The notes under the pieces are model-generated. The model made no database searches. It was not told the origin of the DNA and saw only the letters and a list, made by a program, of their open reading frames with translations. Below, piece by piece: positions 12,401 through 22,153 of a DNA stretch of 64,000 bases (within the stretch, counting starts at the first letter, position 1; every line of letters begins with the position of its first letter). Origin of the DNA: Archivesica marissinica (Eukaryota > Mollusca > Bivalvia > Venerida > Vesicomyidae); the NCBI GenBank assembly GCA_014843695.1, contig CM026391.1, positions 13,425,918 to 13,489,917 on the forward strand, read 5' to 3'. A program made the position numbers and the translations under genes.

Positions 12401-15400
12401 TTTATTGTCTGAGTTTTTACAAACAAATATGATTAGAATTATAGCTAATTTAACGACATATACATTATATGTATACAATATAATTATGTACAAGCTACTT
12501 ATAAAATAAAATAACCAGGGTTCCCTCTGTCAGAATGTTTGTCTGCGCCACTTCTGTCGCCAATTGAAAAACACTGAGCCAATTTAAAAAACTTGGAGCC
12601 AACTAAGAGCCATATAGTTCACAAATAAATATCTGAAGCCATGTATTTGACAAAACAGGTGCCCCCCCCCCAAATCCGAATATTTTCGCCAATTCACAAA
12701 ATTAGCACCAATACTTGTTGTTTTGTCGCAATTGGCGCCATTGGCAACTGACAGCGGGAATCCTGAATAACCGTGGAAATTTTTATCAAGCTCCAAGTGA
12801 CAGCCTGTTCATTTATATTAGATGTACATTTTGTATATAAAATAAGGGGAGTCATTTATTTATAGAGACTTCAATTTCATAACTAATAAAAGTAACTGTT
12901 TTCAACCTTACTAATTTCGATTACACCAACTTGCTAAATGCTCCATGTAGGAGAGGAATTTACATAATATTGTATTTATCTTGTTTTCCAATCCTTTGTT
13001 ATCTTCCTGCAACCTGTGTGTTTATAATTTCCATGCATATAATTATGCTCTGTACAAAAGAAGAACAATAAAATTACTAAAATTCAAAGAGTTTATACAT
13101 TTATAATTTAGGGAGTTTTGTTCATTACAAATAAGCACATCAAATATATTATATCTTTACCCAGAAAATTACTGCAATTCAGGCTGGATAATTATTACGC
13201 AAACATACCCACTTACAGGGGCTATTACCTAGATTACTGGTATTCATAATAGGATGACATTGAGATAAAAATACTGCATAGAGAAGCTTGGTCCATTGTT
13301 CAATTCCCATTTTAACTAGCTGGCTTCCCAATTGCGTTGTATAACGGCGGGGAAAAAGCACTGTTTGTCGTTCTGATGCGTACGGCCTGCATGGTTAATT
13401 ACAATGAATCAGAACTTTAAACCATGGTTTATTAGCCAAAAAACAAAACAACAACAGCGAAACAAATATTTCCTAATTATAAAATAGTGCCAAATTTTAA
13501 CCCAGATCAAATATAATCACCAAAGTTAAATATGCAGAAGAGTTTAATCGTTATTAGTGTAATTTTGAAGCACATGCACAGTGTTAGTCTTGAAATATAA
13601 AGAACATAATTATATAGAATTATACACTCAATAAAATTCCTAAACGGTCGTCTGCTGGTTTATAATATTTGGAGCCATTTAATAGTCATACAATATAAAT
13701 ATTTTCATTTTGACATTTAATTCCAAATGATTACTAGTATACAGCAATTCATTGTAAGGTGATGATATGAATATTGATATTATACGGTTATTACCATCCA
13801 AACTCGCTTATATATAAAGACAAGTGTTTTACCACCAGATATATGGCCTTAAAGCAGCATTACATCGTATGAAATAAAATATATTTGAAAAATTCAATTT
13901 TTACGTATGGATAGCAATGCTGCTACACATTCTAACATTATACTTTGTATGCTTATGTTCATTTGGTAAACAGTGTTTTTTTGCGATAAAACAAACTCGA
14001 AACCGAAAGTAGGACTTTCCGAGTCGATCTGTCACGCACTTGTTTACAACCGGAACGCATCGTCCGCACTTGTTTACATTCGGAATGCATCGTCCCCATT
14101 TGTCCCACGTTGTCTCTTTTAATTAAATTACTTGATATGTTGATTCATACCTCTGTTAGCTAAGTCTTTAGGGACATTTCTACACCCCTACGAGGGGTTC
14201 GACATTAGAGGAAGATAGATAGATAGTTTTTCATGTTCAACATATATACATTGTTTTCTACATCCTCTGTTGTTTCACGCATGCGCGCTGTGCATGTTGA
14301 CATTTCGTGTGTTGATAAACAAATTCGCGTATACGACGGTTTAAATTTATTGCAATTTTATCGTTTCTGAACGACTATTTCGATTTTTGTAAACACACAC
14401 ATATTAGTATTTATATTTTACCCAAAACAACCTTATTACGATGTAATGCTGCTTTAAAGTGAATGTTAAAACATTTTATTTTTAAAACTAATTTTTTTTG
14501 AAATGTGGTATATGGTATCATAATTACGTTTTAGACCAGAAAACACTCTGACACTGAAAATTTCTTCAACTTTCACTGGCCAAACATGCAATTTATATTT
14601 GTGCCCGGTGTCCATTTTATCAACAATTCTTATATAAGTGAGTGCCTTATGACAAGAGTAGGGAGGTTATCTTATAGATGAGATCGTCTAATACGCGAGT
14701 ATGGATGGTATTAGTTTGCTCCAATCTCAAGCTTCTGATTGGTTGAGCTGAATGTGAAACTCACAATCAACCAATCAAATTTCTTGAGTTCGAGTTTGAG
14801 ATCTGAGAAAAGTTTTATAACCTTGGGGCCAGGTGACTGACTACGGATTTTATTGAGTGTATAATGTATATGAATGATAGACGTTAGCCTAAAATATGAT
14901 AATTAAATATCCCATGAACTGTTTATTCCGTCTATGGTGTGTAATACTTGGTATACATTAATATATACTTGTTACTTTATTATACCAATACAAATACTAA
15001 CTGCCTTGCACCGGTCTTGTACCTGTCAAATGTCAGCAAACACATCCATTATATACACAGCAGACAAAACAAACACAAAAATGGATACAAAAAATGTGCA
15101 GCTAAGGAATATCTTGTTTGCTGTGCAGCTAAGGAATACCGCTGTGCAGCTACGGAATATCGCTGTGCAGCTATGGAATATCTTGCTTGCTGTGCAGCTA
15201 CGGAATATCTTGCTTGTTGTGCAGCTAAGGAATATCGATGTGCAGCTAAGGAATATCGCTGTGCAGCTAAGGAATATCGCTGTGCAGCTAAGGAATATCA
15301 CTGTGCAGCTAAGGAATATCACTGTGCAGCTAAGGAATATCACTGTGCAGCTAAGGAATATCGCTGTGCAGCTAAGGAATATCGATGTGCAGCTAATAAA

Positions 15401-18400
15401 TATCACTGTGCAGCTAAGGAATATCGTTGTGCAGCTAATGAATATCACTGTGCAGCTAAGGAATATCGCTGTGCAGCTAAGGAATATCGCTGTGCAGCTA
15501 AGGAATATCACTGTGCAGCTAAGGAATATCACTGTGCAGCTAAGGAATATCACTGTGCAACTAAGGAATATCGCTGTGCAGCTAAGGAATATCACTGTGC
15601 AGCTAAGGAATATCACTGTGCAGCTAATGAATATCTTGCTTGTTGTGCAGCTAAGGAATACCACTGTGCAGCTGCTAAGGAATACCAATGTGCAGCTGCT
15701 AAGGAATATCACTGTGCAGCTAATGAATATCTTGCTTGTTGTGCAGCTAAGGAATACCACTGTGCAGCTGCTAATGAATACCAATGTGCAGCTGCTAAGG
15801 AATATCACTGTGCAGCTAATGAATATCGCTATGCAGCTGCTAAGGAATATCACCGTGCAGCTAAGGAATATCGCTGTGCACCTGCTAAGGAATATCACTG
15901 TGCAGCTAAGGAATATCACTGTGCAGCTAAGGAATATCACTGTGCAGCTAAGGAATATCGCTGTGCAGCTAAGGAATATCGCTGTGCAGCTAAGGAATAC
16001 CACTGTGCAGCTGCTAAGGAATATCACTGTGCAGCTAAGGAATATCGCTGTGCAGCTAAGGAATATCGTTGTGCAGCTACGGAATATCGATGTGCAGCTA
16101 AGGAATATCGCTGTGCAGCTAAGGAATACCGCTGTGCAGCTAAGGAATATTGCTGTGCAGCTAAGGAATATCGCTGTGCAGCTAAGGAATATCGCTGTGC
16201 AGCTAAGGAATATTTTGCTTGCTGTGCAGCTAAGGAATATTTTGCTTGCTGTGCAGCTAAGGAATATTTTGCTTGCTGTGCAGCTAAGGAATATCTTGCT
16301 TGTTGTGCAGCTAAGGAATATCGATGTGCAGCTAAGGAATATCGCTGTGCAGCTAAGGAATATCGCTGTGCAGCTAAGGAATATCACTGTGCAGCTAAGG
16401 AATATCACTGTGCAGCTAATGAATATCACTGTGCAGCTAAGGAATATCACTGTGCAGCTAATGAATATCACTGTGCAGCTAAGGAATATCACTGTGCAGC
16501 TAAGGAATATCACTGTGCAGCTAAGGAATATCACTGTGCAGCTAAGGAATATCGCTGTGCAGCTAAGGAATATCACTGTGCAGCTAAGGAATATCACTGT
16601 GCAGCTAATGAATATCACTGTGCAGCTAAGGAATATCACTGTGCAGCTGCTAAGGAATACCACTGTGCAGCTAAGGAATATCACTGTGCAGCTAAGGAAT
16701 ATCACTGTGCAGCTGCTAAGGAATATCACTGTGCAGCTAATGAATATCTTGCTTGTTGTGCAGCTAAGGAATACCACTGTGCAGCTGCTAAGGAATACCA
16801 ATGTGCAGCTGCTAAGGAATATCACTGTGCAGCTAATGAATATCTTGCTTGTTGTGCAGCTAAGGAATACCACTGTGCAGCTGCTAAGGAATACCAATGT
16901 GCAGCTGCTAAGGAATATCACTGTGCAGCTAAGGAATATCGCTATGCAGCTGCTAAGGAATATCACCGTGCAGCTAAGGAATATCGCTGTGCACCTGCTA
17001 AGGAATATCGCTGTGCAGCTAAGGAATATCACTGTGCAGCTAAGGAATACCGCTGTGCAGCTAAGGAATATCGTTGTGCAGCTACGGAATATCGCTGTGC
17101 AGCTAAGGAATATCGCTGTGCAGCTAAGGAATACCGCTGTGCAGCTAAGGAATATTGCTGTGCAGCTAAGGAATATTGCTGTGCAGCTAAGGAATATCGA
17201 TGTGCAGCTAAGGAATATTTTGCTTGCTGTGCAGCTAAGGAATATTTTGCTTGCTGTGCAGCTAAGGAATATTTTGCTTGCTGTGCAGCTAAGGAATATC
17301 TTGCTGTGCAGCTCATTCTAAGTAAACCCAAAATGAGGCGTTAATCAAGTCCCGACAAGTTTCATTGTAATGATACCAATATGGAATGAATATGGTTAAA
17401 CTAGATGGTTACCCCCCTTTAAACAACTACCAGTGGATGGTTACCCCCCTTTAAACAACTACCAGTGGATGGTTACCCCCCTTTAAACAACTACCAGTGG
17501 ATGGTTACCCCCCTTTAAACAACTACCAGCGGATGGTTACCCCCCTTTAAACAACTACCAGTGGATGGTTACCCCCCTTTAAACAACTACAAGTGGATGG
17601 TTACCCCCCTTTAAACAACTACAAGTGGATGGTTACCTCCCTTTAAACAACTACAAGTGGATGGTTACCCCCCTTTAAACAACTACAGGGGATGGTTACC
17701 CCCCTTTAAACAACTACCAGTGGGTTGCTTGTCGTTATTATTATATCATCAGTAAATGCAGCTACAGGTGTACAAACTTAAATTGAAGTAGTTTACATAA
17801 AATTTATATGCTGTGGTAAAGGCAAAGTATTTCTACATTATTTTTACCTTTTGTGTGTGTTTTACGTTTATTTATCGTCGCTACCGGTTGCCCATATGAG
17901 CGATGCCTCCTGAAGTCATTTTAGATGTTTGGAGGATAGTGCAATGATACAGACAGAGACCAATTCCAGAGTCTCCTCTGGTTCTTTTACGTGCACGGTG
18001 TAAAGCACCGACACGAGACCTCGGTTTAATGTCCCATCTTAAAGACTGTTAATTTTATTAGGGTCTGACATAGGGGGAAAGGGACTGAACCTGCGATCCC
18101 TGAATTACCAGTCCAACGTGTTAACCACTGGACTATACCAGCAACTGAAAGACTGTTAATAACGGTTAAGGTAGGCCTACATGTAATGGCATATATGTTT
18201 TAAAGTAAATGAAACAATGAAACAGAGTTTATATACAATGTACACTATTATCTTTATACAGATGCATTGTTATCAAGAGATCTCATAGTAATACACTATA
18301 TCAACAGGATACTAATGAGTAGGACTGTTGTAGCTGAAGGATGCAGGAAGTTATCATACAGCACACTACCATAACATCCATGATAATCATCAATCAACAG

Positions 18401-21400
18401 GCTTCTTGACTCTCCACACAAACTGGTTACAATCAACAGGCTCCTTGACTCTTCACACAAACTGGTTACAATTAATGTTATCTTAGGCAGATATAATACA
18501 CAGAACTGTCAGATTATAAATGTATGTTTTTTTACCCCCCCCTGTAGGAAACATATTACACAGAACTGTCAGATCATAAATGTATGTTTGTTTTACCCCC
18601 GCCCCCACCCTGTAGGAAACATATTACACAGAACTGTCAGATTATAAATGTATGTTTGTTTTACCCCCCTGTAGGAAAAATAATACACAGAACTGTCAGA
18701 TCATAAATGTATGTTTGTTTTACCCCCCCCCCCCCCCACCCTGTAGGAAAAATAATAAACAGAACTGTCAGATCATAAATGTATGTTTGTTTTACCCCCC
18801 CCCCCTTGTAGGACAAATAATATGCAGAACTGTCAGATCATAAATCTATGTATGTTTTTAATTGTTTTATCCCCCATCATACATCTTCACCCCCCTGTAG
18901 GAATGGGAGTTATTGTTTTTCAGCTGTGTCTGTAACTGTTACACATGTAACAAACATGTGATGATACTAAGCTCACATCTGGATTGGTTTTATTGGTACA
19001 TAACCAATTAATTGCTTTTGGCTTCATTTATCTGTCTGTCTATTGACAGGATAACTCAACAAGTTGTCAATAGATCTATTGTAGTGAAACTTTGTAGATA
19101 TATATAGAGGGTTGGTCTAGGTGGAAGTTCAAAATTCTTGTGGTTTACCTTTCAAATTTAAATAAAGGTCGTATGATATCAAGCACTTGTTCTTGTGTTA
19201 AATACCAGGGCCAGTGGTTTGCACAACTTTGCATCTCTTCGAACATGATTGAGGGGAAAAAGGAAAATGTAGGTTTGAGGAGAAAGGGAAATGTACAAGT
19301 AGCAGAAAAGGGGTAATGTACTTGTTAAGTATGCAATGTATAATTATGTAGATCTTAAATATTCATGTTTGAAGATTTGATTTATTATGGTAATCAGGTT
19401 TGATTCTATAGGGTGATGTGGGCAAACAAATAGTCGCCCTAGGGACCCTAACTTTGCCAACTTCTCCCTAAAAAACATTTTTTTTAAATTTCTTTTTTTT
19501 ACAATTTTCATACAGAATAATCGGTTAACCACAAACGAAGGTCTAGACCTCAAATTAATGCTAAGAAAGCCGACCTCAAAGATGTGCAAATGAATTTGAC
19601 TTCAAAGTGAACCCAAGGACCCGAGTGATGCACATGATACATTGTATGTCATCCACTATCATACATGTATACCAGGGTTCATTCTAGGTCAGAATTTTTG
19701 GGAGAAGTGAGAAAGCGAGTGATCGCTTCCATAAATGGTGTTCTTTAATATACTTCTGCAAAATAGGGTTAAAATGCACAGTACAACCATTAAATACAAC
19801 ATTTGAATAGAAGGAGTGCTTTATAATGGGCCAGTGTATCTTACTAGACACAATTTTGTTTGAAAATCGTAAAAACCAAACAATATTTTTTTTTTTAGGA
19901 AGAAGTGGGGTCCCCAGAGGGCGAAGTCAGGGTCCCTAGGGCGACAATTTAGCCCACATCGCCCTCTAGAATGATCCCTGGTATACATAACAAATTGTGC
20001 AGGCCTACTGCTGAGCACTATTCTAAACATTCACGACATACATGTGTACACATGATGCTAACCTATAATTGTGGTAATTTAAGTGATTGGCTTGAAATAA
20101 ATGGTTACTAATTGCTTAAATATTATAAACACAGCGAATTCCATACACAATAGATATTGTGTTCATTTTAATAGCAATCACATCAAGTATTAATCATTAA
20201 ATTTGGAAGCTTTCAATGTGTTACCCATGCCTTCTAATGAATGACGAGCCTTCGAGTTCTCCGGATGTGAAGGATTTAAATATAACAAGACTTCTTTCTC
20301 TTATAATATTTTCTTTCTCTTATAATATTTTACCCAGATTGTATCATATATACGTAATGAATGAATGACTGAATGACTAGCCCGATTGATGGGTCAGACT
20401 GTCAGTTATTTCACTTGCTAGCAAACATACTCATTCGTAATAAAATAGTTTGCAAATGTCAACTAATGTTTGCCCGCCATGATTGTTCTGTGAATCAATT
20501 TCTGATATTGACGCAAATTTTTAGTTTAACCCATTCATGCTGGATACCGTTCAAACAGTATTTGCAAAGAACATAGAGCCTGATCAGCCGCCATGGAACG
20601 TTCCATCTGATCAGACTCTATGAGCACTGTATGCTATTCAAATGATCTTGCTAAGACACTTGGCTATGTAGCAAACAACATAGATCCTGATCAGCATGCA
20701 GCGTCACGCTGCGGCTGATCTGGATCTATGTTGTTTGCAAACGCTTTTAAATGTATCCAGAATGAAATGGGTTAAACAATATTTATTTCTTTGAATAAAC
20801 ATAGTCAGCTAAACCTGTATTAGTGGTCAACTCTATTAAGCAGCCAACCTGTATTAAGCTAAAGCAGCCAACTTCAAGATCCCCAATCAGATGTGTCATT
20901 ATACATTTAACCTCTATTAACCAGCCACCTGTGCTAAGCAACCACTTTCTGTGCTAACTTGTATCAACATACTCAGGGTTCCCTCTGTCTGAATTTTTGT
21001 GTGCATCACTTCTGTCGCCAATTGAAGAAAAAATGGAGCCAACGAAGAGCTATATATAGTTCACAGATAAATATCTGAAGCCATGTATGTATTTGACCAA
21101 ACATGTAACAAAAAAAAAGCAGCCAGGCTACTTACACACACTCCCTAATGTAAAACATACAGCCAGGCTACTTACACACACTCCCCAATTATGACTGTGT
21201 GTACCGCAAAATGTGTATACAAATTTCCAGGGATAGAGAAAAGGTAAACACGATCTCAAAGTAAATATTCACTATTCGGCGTGCGTTCGGTGCCAAATTT
21301 CACAGAATGAAAAAAATATACAGTTAACACTGAGGCTCGAACCTGGTACTTACTTTCAATAACAGGATGAACTTAAACATAAAATCAAGATCAATATTGC

Positions 21401-21970
21401 GTGTCCCCACAGAAAAGCAAGAAGATCAACAACTAGATTAACATTTCTAATATTATATATTTTTTTACTACTGGTATGTTAGTTAGGGAGTTCCTTTATT
21501 ATATTGTTTGTAACACATGATCTGTATTCCGACGTAACCCACCCAGAAAGCGACAATGTGGAATTAAGAGCCGTAGCTAAGAGTAAGAGCGTAATCGTGA
21601 TTACCGGGCCTCTCACATCTGAAGCGAACATGCCATCACGATTTCCATACAATCTTTATACTAAATATACCTGATCTGCTGTTTTTCGCAGTTGCTTTTC
21701 CCTTTCATACTGGGTCAACAGCTGTTCATTGTCTTCCCGCAGCAACTCCATCTCCACATCAACTTCTATTTTCTCCGAATAAGACTGATCTAGACTTTCG
21801 AGTATACCAACAACAAGAGGCATCAGTTCTTTCACCACATCTTCATCATATTTCTTAATCATCTTTTCAAATTCTGAGTAGACAGAAGATGCCAACTGGG
21901 AAACTTTATCTGACATTACATGCCCCTCCTCCCTGGTTCCATAGACAATTTCTGTCATTGCTGTTGCCAT
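3332..21970 (-). CDS. MAPK8IP3/SPAG9-like: JNK-interacting protein 3/4 homologue, 5' four exons (gene runs off the left edge)
   Basis: Scaffold of the JIP3/JIP4 (sunday driver) family. In known members it links JNK-pathway kinases to kinesin-1, dynein and ARF6 on moving vesicles and lysosomes. Four minus-strand exons join in consistent phase (0, 1, 0, then 2) into about 194 residues. Exon 1 carries the RH1 domain, with motifs such as [13 protein letters not shown] and [17 protein letters not shown]. Exons 2-4 carry the first coiled coil (LLELKNKN, then [13 protein letters not shown], then YMERAK). All align without gaps to vertebrate JIP4 as I remember it. Family members are about 1300 residues, so roughly 85 percent of the protein lies left of base 1. 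Intron 1 is about 14 kb and holds two 21-bp satellites and an assembly gap. I cannot tell JIP3 from JIP4; many invertebrates have a single gene. Confidence 0.9.
3651..3836. repeat. 22-bp minisatellite carrying CRE palindromes
   Basis: About eight units with core GTCATAACGCTGCATGTATG in JIP intron 3. Four units contain a perfect TGACGTCA (3651, 3717, 3739, 3783), the consensus CREB/ATF site. The others have TGATGTCA or CCGTCA. Confidence 0.9.
4134..4305 (+). mobile_element. SINE family D
   Basis: Box-B-like GTTCGATCCTCGGACC near the start, body GGTTTTCTCCGGGTATTCCG, and a tail related to AACTTGCTTCGCAATC. Other copies: 11519-11722, 25685-25910 (minus), 26322-26440, 30815-30950 (minus), 36133-36335 and 58182-58392. 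Confidence 0.75.
4405..4694 (-). mobile_element. SINE family A, nearly full length
   Basis: On the minus strand the tRNA-like head reads TAGTCCAGTGGTAACACG then GCAGGTTCGATCCCC, which resemble box A and box B. The body includes GTAAAAGAACCAGAGGAGAC. Other copies: 10650-10943, 17849-18137, 23165-23337, 55279-55566, and fragments at 37804-37893 and 52320-52422. Confidence 0.85.
4695..5342. other. JIP intron 3, no gene recognised
   Basis: AT-rich sequence with a short poly-G run near 5001-5010. No repeat family or exon was recognised. Confidence 0.5.
5343..5610 (-). mobile_element. CAGGG-ended MITE, family M4, internally shortened
   Basis: Begins CAGGGCTCATTC and ends GAGCCCTG. Flanking hexamers ATCAGT (5337-5342) and ACCAGT (5611-5616) match at five of six positions, fitting a decayed 6-bp target duplication. 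Better copies are at 19673-19980, 28176-28546 and 50962-51222. Confidence 0.75.
5666..5736 (-). CDS. MAPK8IP3/SPAG9-like: JIP3/4 homologue exon 3 (coiled coil)
   Basis: 71 bases between an acceptor (ATTTCAG) and a donor (GTATAT). It encodes [20 protein letters not shown] then YTE, matching the family segment SRLEEREAELKKEYNALHQR. It enters in phase 1 and leaves in phase 0, as the neighbouring exons require. A 23-bp minisatellite begins 5 bp upstream of its acceptor side. Confidence 0.9.
5741..6072. repeat. 23-bp minisatellite at the JIP exon 3 acceptor
   Basis: About 14 units with core ACATACACGATAGGGTGATT. On the coding (minus) strand the array ends 5 bp before the acceptor junction, so repeat units supply the polypyrimidine and branch-point region. 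Confidence 0.9.
6298..6717 (+). mobile_element. Mariner-like MITE M3 interrupted by a SINE
   Basis: Left part CAGTCAAACCTGTGTTAGTG; right part GGCTGCTTAAGACAGGGTTG. The two halves are separated by a family C SINE at 6422-6655. Intact relatives are at 57437-57615 and 38128-38312. Confidence 0.85.
6422..6655 (+). mobile_element. SINE family C, intact, with target-site duplication
   Basis: Head GTGATAGCTCAGTGGTAGCG then GAGTTCGAGCCC resemble Pol III boxes A and B. The tail ends AATAAATTTGTATAAAC. ACCTGTG flanks it at 6415-6421 and 6656-6662. The uninterrupted site is preserved in other M3 copies, which proves the insertion. Other family C copies: 3135, 29397, 34393, 35282 and 59722. Confidence 0.92.
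6866..7513 (-). repeat. Five partial tandem copies of JIP exon 2 and its flank
   Basis: Copies of the exon's 3' part (plus-strand marker TTCAGTTCTAACAG) start at 6883, 6947, 7011, 7124 and 7374; the real exon has it at 7537. On the minus strand they still read LLELKN. The copy at 7374 reads [12 protein letters not shown], with a donor-like GTCAGT in place of GTAAGT. None has the upstream acceptor or the 5' half of the exon. Confidence 0.88.
7514..7634 (-). CDS. MAPK8IP3/SPAG9-like: JIP3/4 homologue exon 2 (coiled coil)
   Basis: 121 bases, from an acceptor ending TTTCAG to the consensus donor GTAAGT at 7513. It encodes [19 protein letters not shown], then [16 protein letters not shown] and ASDH. 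This matches the family segment that follows the RH1 domain. It ends in phase 1, and the split codon completes as Leu with exon 3. The 3' part of this exon is copied five times in the following intron (6883-7450). Confidence 0.92.
7672..9161. repeat. 21-bp satellite (AGCATATCACAGTCTGTATG), left of a gap
   Basis: About 71 units, highly homogeneous; the main variation is T or C before AGCATATC. It starts 37 bp upstream of the JIP exon 2 acceptor junction and runs into the assembly gap. Because 21 is a multiple of three, several frames on both strands are open; these are not genes. Confidence 0.97.
9162..10161. other. Assembly gap, 1000 N
   Basis: Exactly 1000 unknown bases. The left flank is the 21-bp satellite and the right flank is a different 47-bp repeat, so the true content and size are unknown. 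Confidence 0.99.
10162..10649. repeat. 47-bp minisatellite (core TTTACATGTAATTGGCTATG)
   Basis: About ten units. Variants differ in the segment GATGATCATATG, and one unit is shortened near 10558. Confidence 0.93.
10650..10943 (-). mobile_element. SINE family A
   Basis: Reverse copy directly abutting the 47-bp array. Head on the minus strand contains TGGTTAACACGTCGGACTGG and GGTTCGATCCCC. Confidence 0.85.
10944..11518. other. JIP intron 1, no gene recognised
   Basis: AT-rich sequence with simple TA-rich stretches. Nothing identifiable. Confidence 0.5.
11519..11722 (+). mobile_element. SINE family D
   Basis: Contains GGTTCGATCCTCAGACCGAG, the family body GGTACGGTGGTCGCCAGATC and a tail GTGATTAATATAAGTTGTTA. 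Confidence 0.8.
11735..12260 (+). pseudogene. Decayed LINE reverse transcriptase fragment
   Basis: Conceptual pieces in more than one frame resemble a non-LTR reverse transcriptase: [20 protein letters not shown], then [16 protein letters not shown] (like the DYxKAFD motif), then [14 protein letters not shown], and a later NVNKTKVCI. Frameshifts and stops separate them. The clade cannot be set; Jockey- or CR1-like is a guess. Confidence 0.7.
12516..12765. mobile_element. CAGGG-ended MITE, family M6
   Basis: Begins CAGGGTTCCCTCTGTCAGAA and ends GACAGCGGGAATCCTG, an imperfect terminal inverted repeat. AATAAC flanks it on both sides (12510-12515 and 12766-12771), a 6-bp target duplication. Partial relatives: 20973-21115, 27240-27465 and 30950-31085. 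Confidence 0.8.
12772..13804. other. JIP intron 1, no gene recognised
   Basis: AT-rich intronic sequence. No known repeat family or exon was recognised. Confidence 0.5.
13805..14690. mobile_element. M7 element (CTCGCYTATAAGAC ends) split by an M5 insertion
   Basis: The outer element matches those at 55184-55735 and 58886-59465 (left: ACCACCAGAT, ATGGCC; right: TCCATTTTATCAAC, GTCTTATA-like). An unrelated 609-bp element sits inside it at 13849-14457. Confidence 0.65.
13849..14457 (+). mobile_element. M5 MITE, about 600 bp, TTAA-ended
   Basis: Terminal inverted repeats TTAAAGCAGCATTACATCGT and its complement at the right end. An inverted second copy at 23727-24323 shares the interior (CTTGTTTACAACCGGAACGC). 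TTAA at both ends may be the target duplication. Confidence 0.85.
14691..15095. other. JIP intron 1, no gene recognised
   Basis: A short unrelated segment before the second 21-bp satellite. It contains an inverted-repeat-like pair, CTCAAGCTTCTGATTGGTT and a complementary AACCAATCAAATTTCTTGAG. Confidence 0.5.
15096..17313. repeat. Second 21-bp satellite (GTGCAGCTAAGGAATATCRC), 2.2 kb
   Basis: About 100 units. Length variants add GCT (24 bp) or extend TCTTGCTTGYTGTGCAG (27 bp), so nearly all lengths are multiples of three. This leaves two plus frames and one minus frame open across about 2 kb. With several frames open and no splice or homology support, coding is unlikely. Block duplication is visible: the order of variants near 15640-15850 recurs near 16740-16950. 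Confidence 0.95.
17404..17723. repeat. 32-bp minisatellite (GGATGGTTACCCCCCTTTAA)
   Basis: Ten units, almost identical. Variation is CCAGT, CCAGC, CAAGT or a short CAGGG at the unit end. Confidence 0.95.
17849..18137 (-). mobile_element. SINE family A
   Basis: Reverse copy with body ACGTGCACGGTGTAAAGCAC. Box-B region is intact but an insertion near 18067-18080 alters the head. Confidence 0.82.
18380..18475. repeat. Short two-copy tandem repeat
   Basis: Two copies of a unit containing CAACAGGCTYCTTGACTCTY and CACACAAACTGGTTACAATC. Confidence 0.8.
18490..18902. repeat. ~60-bp minisatellite with a variable poly-C tract
   Basis: Six units around CAGAACTGTCAGATCATAAA followed by TGTATGTTTGTTTTAC, a C run of 6 to about 17 bases, then TGTAGGA. 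The C tract differs in every unit. Confidence 0.92.
18903..19672. other. JIP intron 1, M4 fragment only
   Basis: Ordinary AT-rich sequence. 19408-19515 matches the interior of the M4 MITE (AGTCGCCCTAGGGACCCTAA). Otherwise nothing recognised. Confidence 0.5.
19673..19980 (-). mobile_element. CAGGG-ended MITE M4 with perfect 6-bp duplication
   Basis: Begins CAGGGTTCATTCTAGGTCAG and ends TCTAGAATGATCCCTG. GTATAC flanks both sides (19667-19672 and 19981-19986). Confidence 0.9.
19987..20525. other. JIP intron 1, no gene recognised
   Basis: AT-rich intron with a short local duplication TTTCTTTCTCTTATAATATT near 20290-20330. Nothing else recognised. Confidence 0.5.
20526..20775. mobile_element. 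piggyBac-like MITE M1
   Basis: TTAA then CCCATTCATGCTGGATAC at the left; GTATCCAGAATGAAATGGG then TTAA at the right. Interior carries ACATAGAGCCTGATCAGCCG and CATAGATCCTGATCAGCATG. TTAA target duplication and a CCC start fit piggyBac-type elements. Confidence 0.9.
20801..20962 (+). mobile_element. M3 mariner-like MITE, partial
   Basis: GTCAGCTAAACCTGTATTAG then AGCAGCCAACCTGTATTAAG and GTGCTAAGCAACCAC. The right end is missing. Confidence 0.75.
20973..21115. mobile_element. M6 MITE, left part only
   Basis: CAGGGTTCCCTCTGTCTGAA followed by TTCTGTCGCCAATTGAAG; the right end is missing. Confidence 0.75.
21116..21670. other. Start of JIP intron 1, no repeat family recognised
   Basis: Contains two close copies of CAGCCAGGCTACTTACACAC near 21121 and 21160. 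No exon seen between here and exon 2 on the minus strand. Confidence 0.5.
21671..21970 (-). CDS. MAPK8IP3/SPAG9-like: JIP3/4 homologue exon 1 (RH1 domain)
   Basis: The first ATG is at 21970 ([11 protein letters not shown]). A second in-frame ATG at 21958 fits the family start better. The frame remains open upstream to a TAA at 22012-22010, through two TTG codons that are not plausible starts. The RH1 core ([10 protein letters not shown], then [13 protein letters not shown]) and the [10 protein letters not shown] heptads are intact. The exon ends in phase 0 at CAG before the donor GTATAT at 21670. This donor is weaker than consensus. Confidence 0.93.
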
Positions 21971-22153
21971 TACCAACAAGCTTGCTTGTGTTGTTATATT
22001 TGCAATTCGTTAATGATTAGCCGTATAATCGAAAAAGTCAAAATACGCAGAAAAATTGATAATTTTTTGACAGACGTCCTCCATTTTGTCAGAATGATGA
22101 TTAACGGTCATGTGACTGCCACGCATGCGTATGTGCCCTGTGGGATGTCCAAA
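21971..22153. promoter_or_regulatory. Divergent promoter region between JIP and AtuA-like genes
   Basis: The two start codons are 183 bp apart on opposite strands, so this segment must hold both 5' UTRs and probably a shared core promoter. No TATA box is evident. Visible motifs are an E-box/M-box, TCATGTGA (22108-22115), an NRF1-like palindrome, CGCATGCG (22122-22129), and a YY1-type CAAAATGGCGGC overlapping the AtuA start (22150-22161). A second AAAATGG lies on the minus strand near 22081-22087. The motifs are seen; factor binding is inference. Confidence 0.65.
22010..22084 (-). other. Upstream ORF in the JIP 5' region, in frame with the main ORF
   Basis: A 24-codon reading frame (MEDVCQKIINFSAYFDFFDY, then TANH, then TAA) lies upstream of the JIP start and in the same frame. 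Thirteen sense codons separate its TAA from the first ATG of the main frame. It matters only if transcription starts right of 22084, which the sequence cannot show. Confidence 0.45.

Noticed and set aside
13179..13361. Short frames of 60-100 codons scattered through the introns
   Set aside because: No conserved motifs, no splice-site pairs in phase, and many overlap recognised SINEs or MITEs.
14934..17344. A nearly 800-codon repeat protein (AAKEYRC or VQLRN)
   Set aside because: Three frames are open at once and there is no sign of an independent promoter, exon structure or homology. Kept only as a finding about frame-preserving length changes.
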